Shown one piece after another: positions 63,237-64,000 of a stretch of 64,000 nt of DNA. The notes beneath the pieces are model-generated. The model ran no database searches. It was not told where the DNA came from and was given only the letters and a program-made list of their open reading frames with translations. Both the position numbers and the translations under genes were made by a program. Source of the stretch: Candidatus Thioglobus sp. MED-G25 (GTDB taxonomy: Bacteria; Pseudomonadota; Gammaproteobacteria; Arenicellales; UBA868); the NCBI GenBank assembly GCA_002456995.1, contig NTKC01000008.1, positions 19,488 to 83,487 on the forward strand, given 5' to 3'. Each line of letters starts with the position of its first letter. Position 1 is the first letter of the stretch.

Positions 63237-64000
63237 ATGCGAATCGGATTTATTGGCCTAGGCAACGTCGGTGGCAAACTTGCCAGCAGCTTGCAGCGCA
63301 ATGGTTTCAATCTGATGGTCAGAGACCTTGACCGACAGGTGGCGACACCATTTATTGACCGGGGAGCACGGTGGGCTGAGTCTCCTGCAGAGATGACCCG
63401 ACAGTCCGACATGGTAATCACCTGTCTGCCGAACCCCAGTGCAAGCGCTGCAGTCATGGAAGCGCAAGACGGTATTCTGTCCGAAATGACGGACGGTAAG
63501 ATTTGGGCTGAAATGAGCACCACCGACGAACAGGAAGTGAAACGACTGGGTGAACAGGTTCTTGACGCGGGCGGCGAGGCGATCGATTGCCCGGTCTCTG
63601 GAGGATGCCATCGCGCTGCAACTGGAAATATCTCGATCTTCGTCGGCACCGAACGACATACATTTGACCGCGCGTTTCCTGTTATCAGTGCTATGGGACG
63701 GCAGATCCTACACACCGGCCCCCTCGGGTCAGCCTCAGTACTCAAGGTAATCACAAACTACCTAGCCTCCGTAAACCTTGTTGCACTGGGTGAAGCCTTG
63801 ATGACAGCAAAGTGTTCAGGCCTTGATCTAAATACAAGCTACGACGCCATTCGAATCTCATCTGGCAATTCATTTGTACACGAAACCGAAAGCCAGGTGA
63901 TACTCAATGGCAGTCGAAATATCAATTTCACACTCGATCTGGTTGTCAAAGATATGAGCCTGTTTCAGGCCGTTGCTGATAGAACCAACGTGCCGCTAGA
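63237..64000 (+). CDS. 3-hydroxyisobutyrate/tartronate-semialdehyde reductase family dehydrogenase, cut by window edge
   Basis: The frame is open to the right edge (254 codons seen) and is missing from the ORF track because it has no stop. The start MRIGFIGLGNVGGKLASSL has the NAD(P) GxGxxG motif. DCPVSGGCHRAATGNISIFVG near 118-136 is the substrate loop, and the catalytic Lys170 with Asn174 is in VLKVITNYL. KDMSLFQAVADRTNVPL ends the visible part. This beta-hydroxyacid dehydrogenase family includes GarR, MmsB and sulfolactaldehyde reductase (YihU). ATG 63237 has GGAG upstream. It is divergent to the SauS-like gene and may share its operator. Confidence 0.9.
   Translation, partial: MRIGFIGLGNVGGKLASSLQRNGFNLMVRDLDRQVATPFIDRGARWAESPAEMTRQSDMVITCLPNPSASAAVMEAQDGILSEMTDGKIWAEMSTTDEQEVKRLGEQVLDAGGEAIDCPVSGGCHRAATGNISIFVGTERHTFDRAFPVISAMGRQILHTGPLGSASVLKVITNYLASVNLVALGEALMTAKCSGLDLNTSYDAIRISSGNSFVHETESQVILNGSRNINFTLDLVVKDMSLFQAVADRTNVPL

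Noticed and set aside
63182-63754. 190-codon minus-strand ORF at the right end
   Set aside because: It is antisense to the clear dehydrogenase gene at 63237-64000 and its translation is Arg/Ser-rich with no conserved motif.
1-64000. CRISPR arrays, insertion sequences, prophage genes, rRNA
   Set aside because: No regularly spaced repeats, transposase or integrase motifs, phage proteins or rRNA sequence was recognised.

Overview
The window reads as a chromosomal segment of a free-living, heterotrophic, aerobic or facultative gammaproteobacterium, probably an uncultured and perhaps marine lineage. The evidence is xseB-ispA-dxs in the gammaproteobacterial order, a fabA-fabB pair, glutaminyl-tRNA synthetase, SohB, and a Trm112 protein with the insert I recall from Xanthomonadales-like relatives. 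Coding density is very high, with frequent 4-base stop/start overlaps. I saw no insertion sequence, prophage, CRISPR array, rRNA or tRNA. Species cannot be assigned from sequence reading alone.

Layout. 0-0.2 kb: rubrerythrin, cut by the left edge. 0.3-4.2 kb: xseB-ispA-dxs-folE2 (isoprenoid precursors, GTP cyclohydrolase). 4.3-7.1 kb: ROK sugar kinase, then on the minus strand an alkyltransferase-like DNA-repair protein, xpt and an ABHD10-like hydrolase. 7.2-14.1 kb: a leucine/isovalerate degradation operon (isovaleryl-CoA dehydrogenase, thiolase, LiuB, LiuC, LiuD). It is preceded by a perfect 26-bp palindrome sitting between a -35 and a -10 box. 14.1-17 kb: an IlvX-like ThDP enzyme and a methyltransferase. 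17-20 kb: ispG, then fabB and fabA. 20.2-24.4 kb: lutABC (lactate oxidation) with a divergent MFS transporter. 24.5-34.8 kb, all on the minus strand: DUF2797 protein, Crp/Fnr regulator, then a corrinoid methyl-transfer cluster (RACo/RamQ-like activase, GFA protein, methyl-corrinoid:tetrahydrofolate methyltransferase, virulence-factor family protein, DUF1638 protein, corrinoid protein), followed by DUF1015, serC and a short serA. 35-44 kb: DMT transporter, isopropylmalate-type dehydrogenase, FKBP isomerase, CDF transporter, Trm112, ATP sulfurylase, DAHP synthase, EF-G-like GTPase. 44.5-51.3 kb: glnS, a VOC protein, an RND pump with its adaptor, and a DUF167 protein. 51.4-58.4 kb: a box-type aerobic benzoyl-CoA module (hydrolase, benzoate-CoA ligase, DadA-like oxidoreductase, boxC, boxB). 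58.4-60 kb: sohB and gamma-carbonic anhydrase. 60-64 kb: an acyl-CoA synthetase and an acylating aldehyde dehydrogenase resembling the sulfoacetate SauT/SauS pair, divergent from a hydroxyisobutyrate-dehydrogenase-type gene cut by the right edge.

How the genes fit together. The liu genes would turn isovaleryl-CoA into methylglutaconyl/HMG-CoA, and the thiolase would handle acetoacetyl-CoA. The corrinoid cluster could accept methyl groups on a B12 protein, pass them to tetrahydrofolate and re-reduce inactive cobalamin. The substrate-side methyltransferase (MttB family) is absent here. Its adjacency to serC/serA suggests, but does not prove, a link between one-carbon units and serine. The box genes would activate benzoate (or a related acid) to the CoA thioester, epoxidise it and cleave the ring, but boxA and boxD are missing from the window.

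Strongest leads for follow-up: the corrinoid/DUF1638 cluster with its unusual leader, the boxA-less box operon carrying a DadA-like gene, and the Sau-like pair with an inverted repeat in its divergent promoter region. All functions are inferred from motifs, length and context. No database search was possible.
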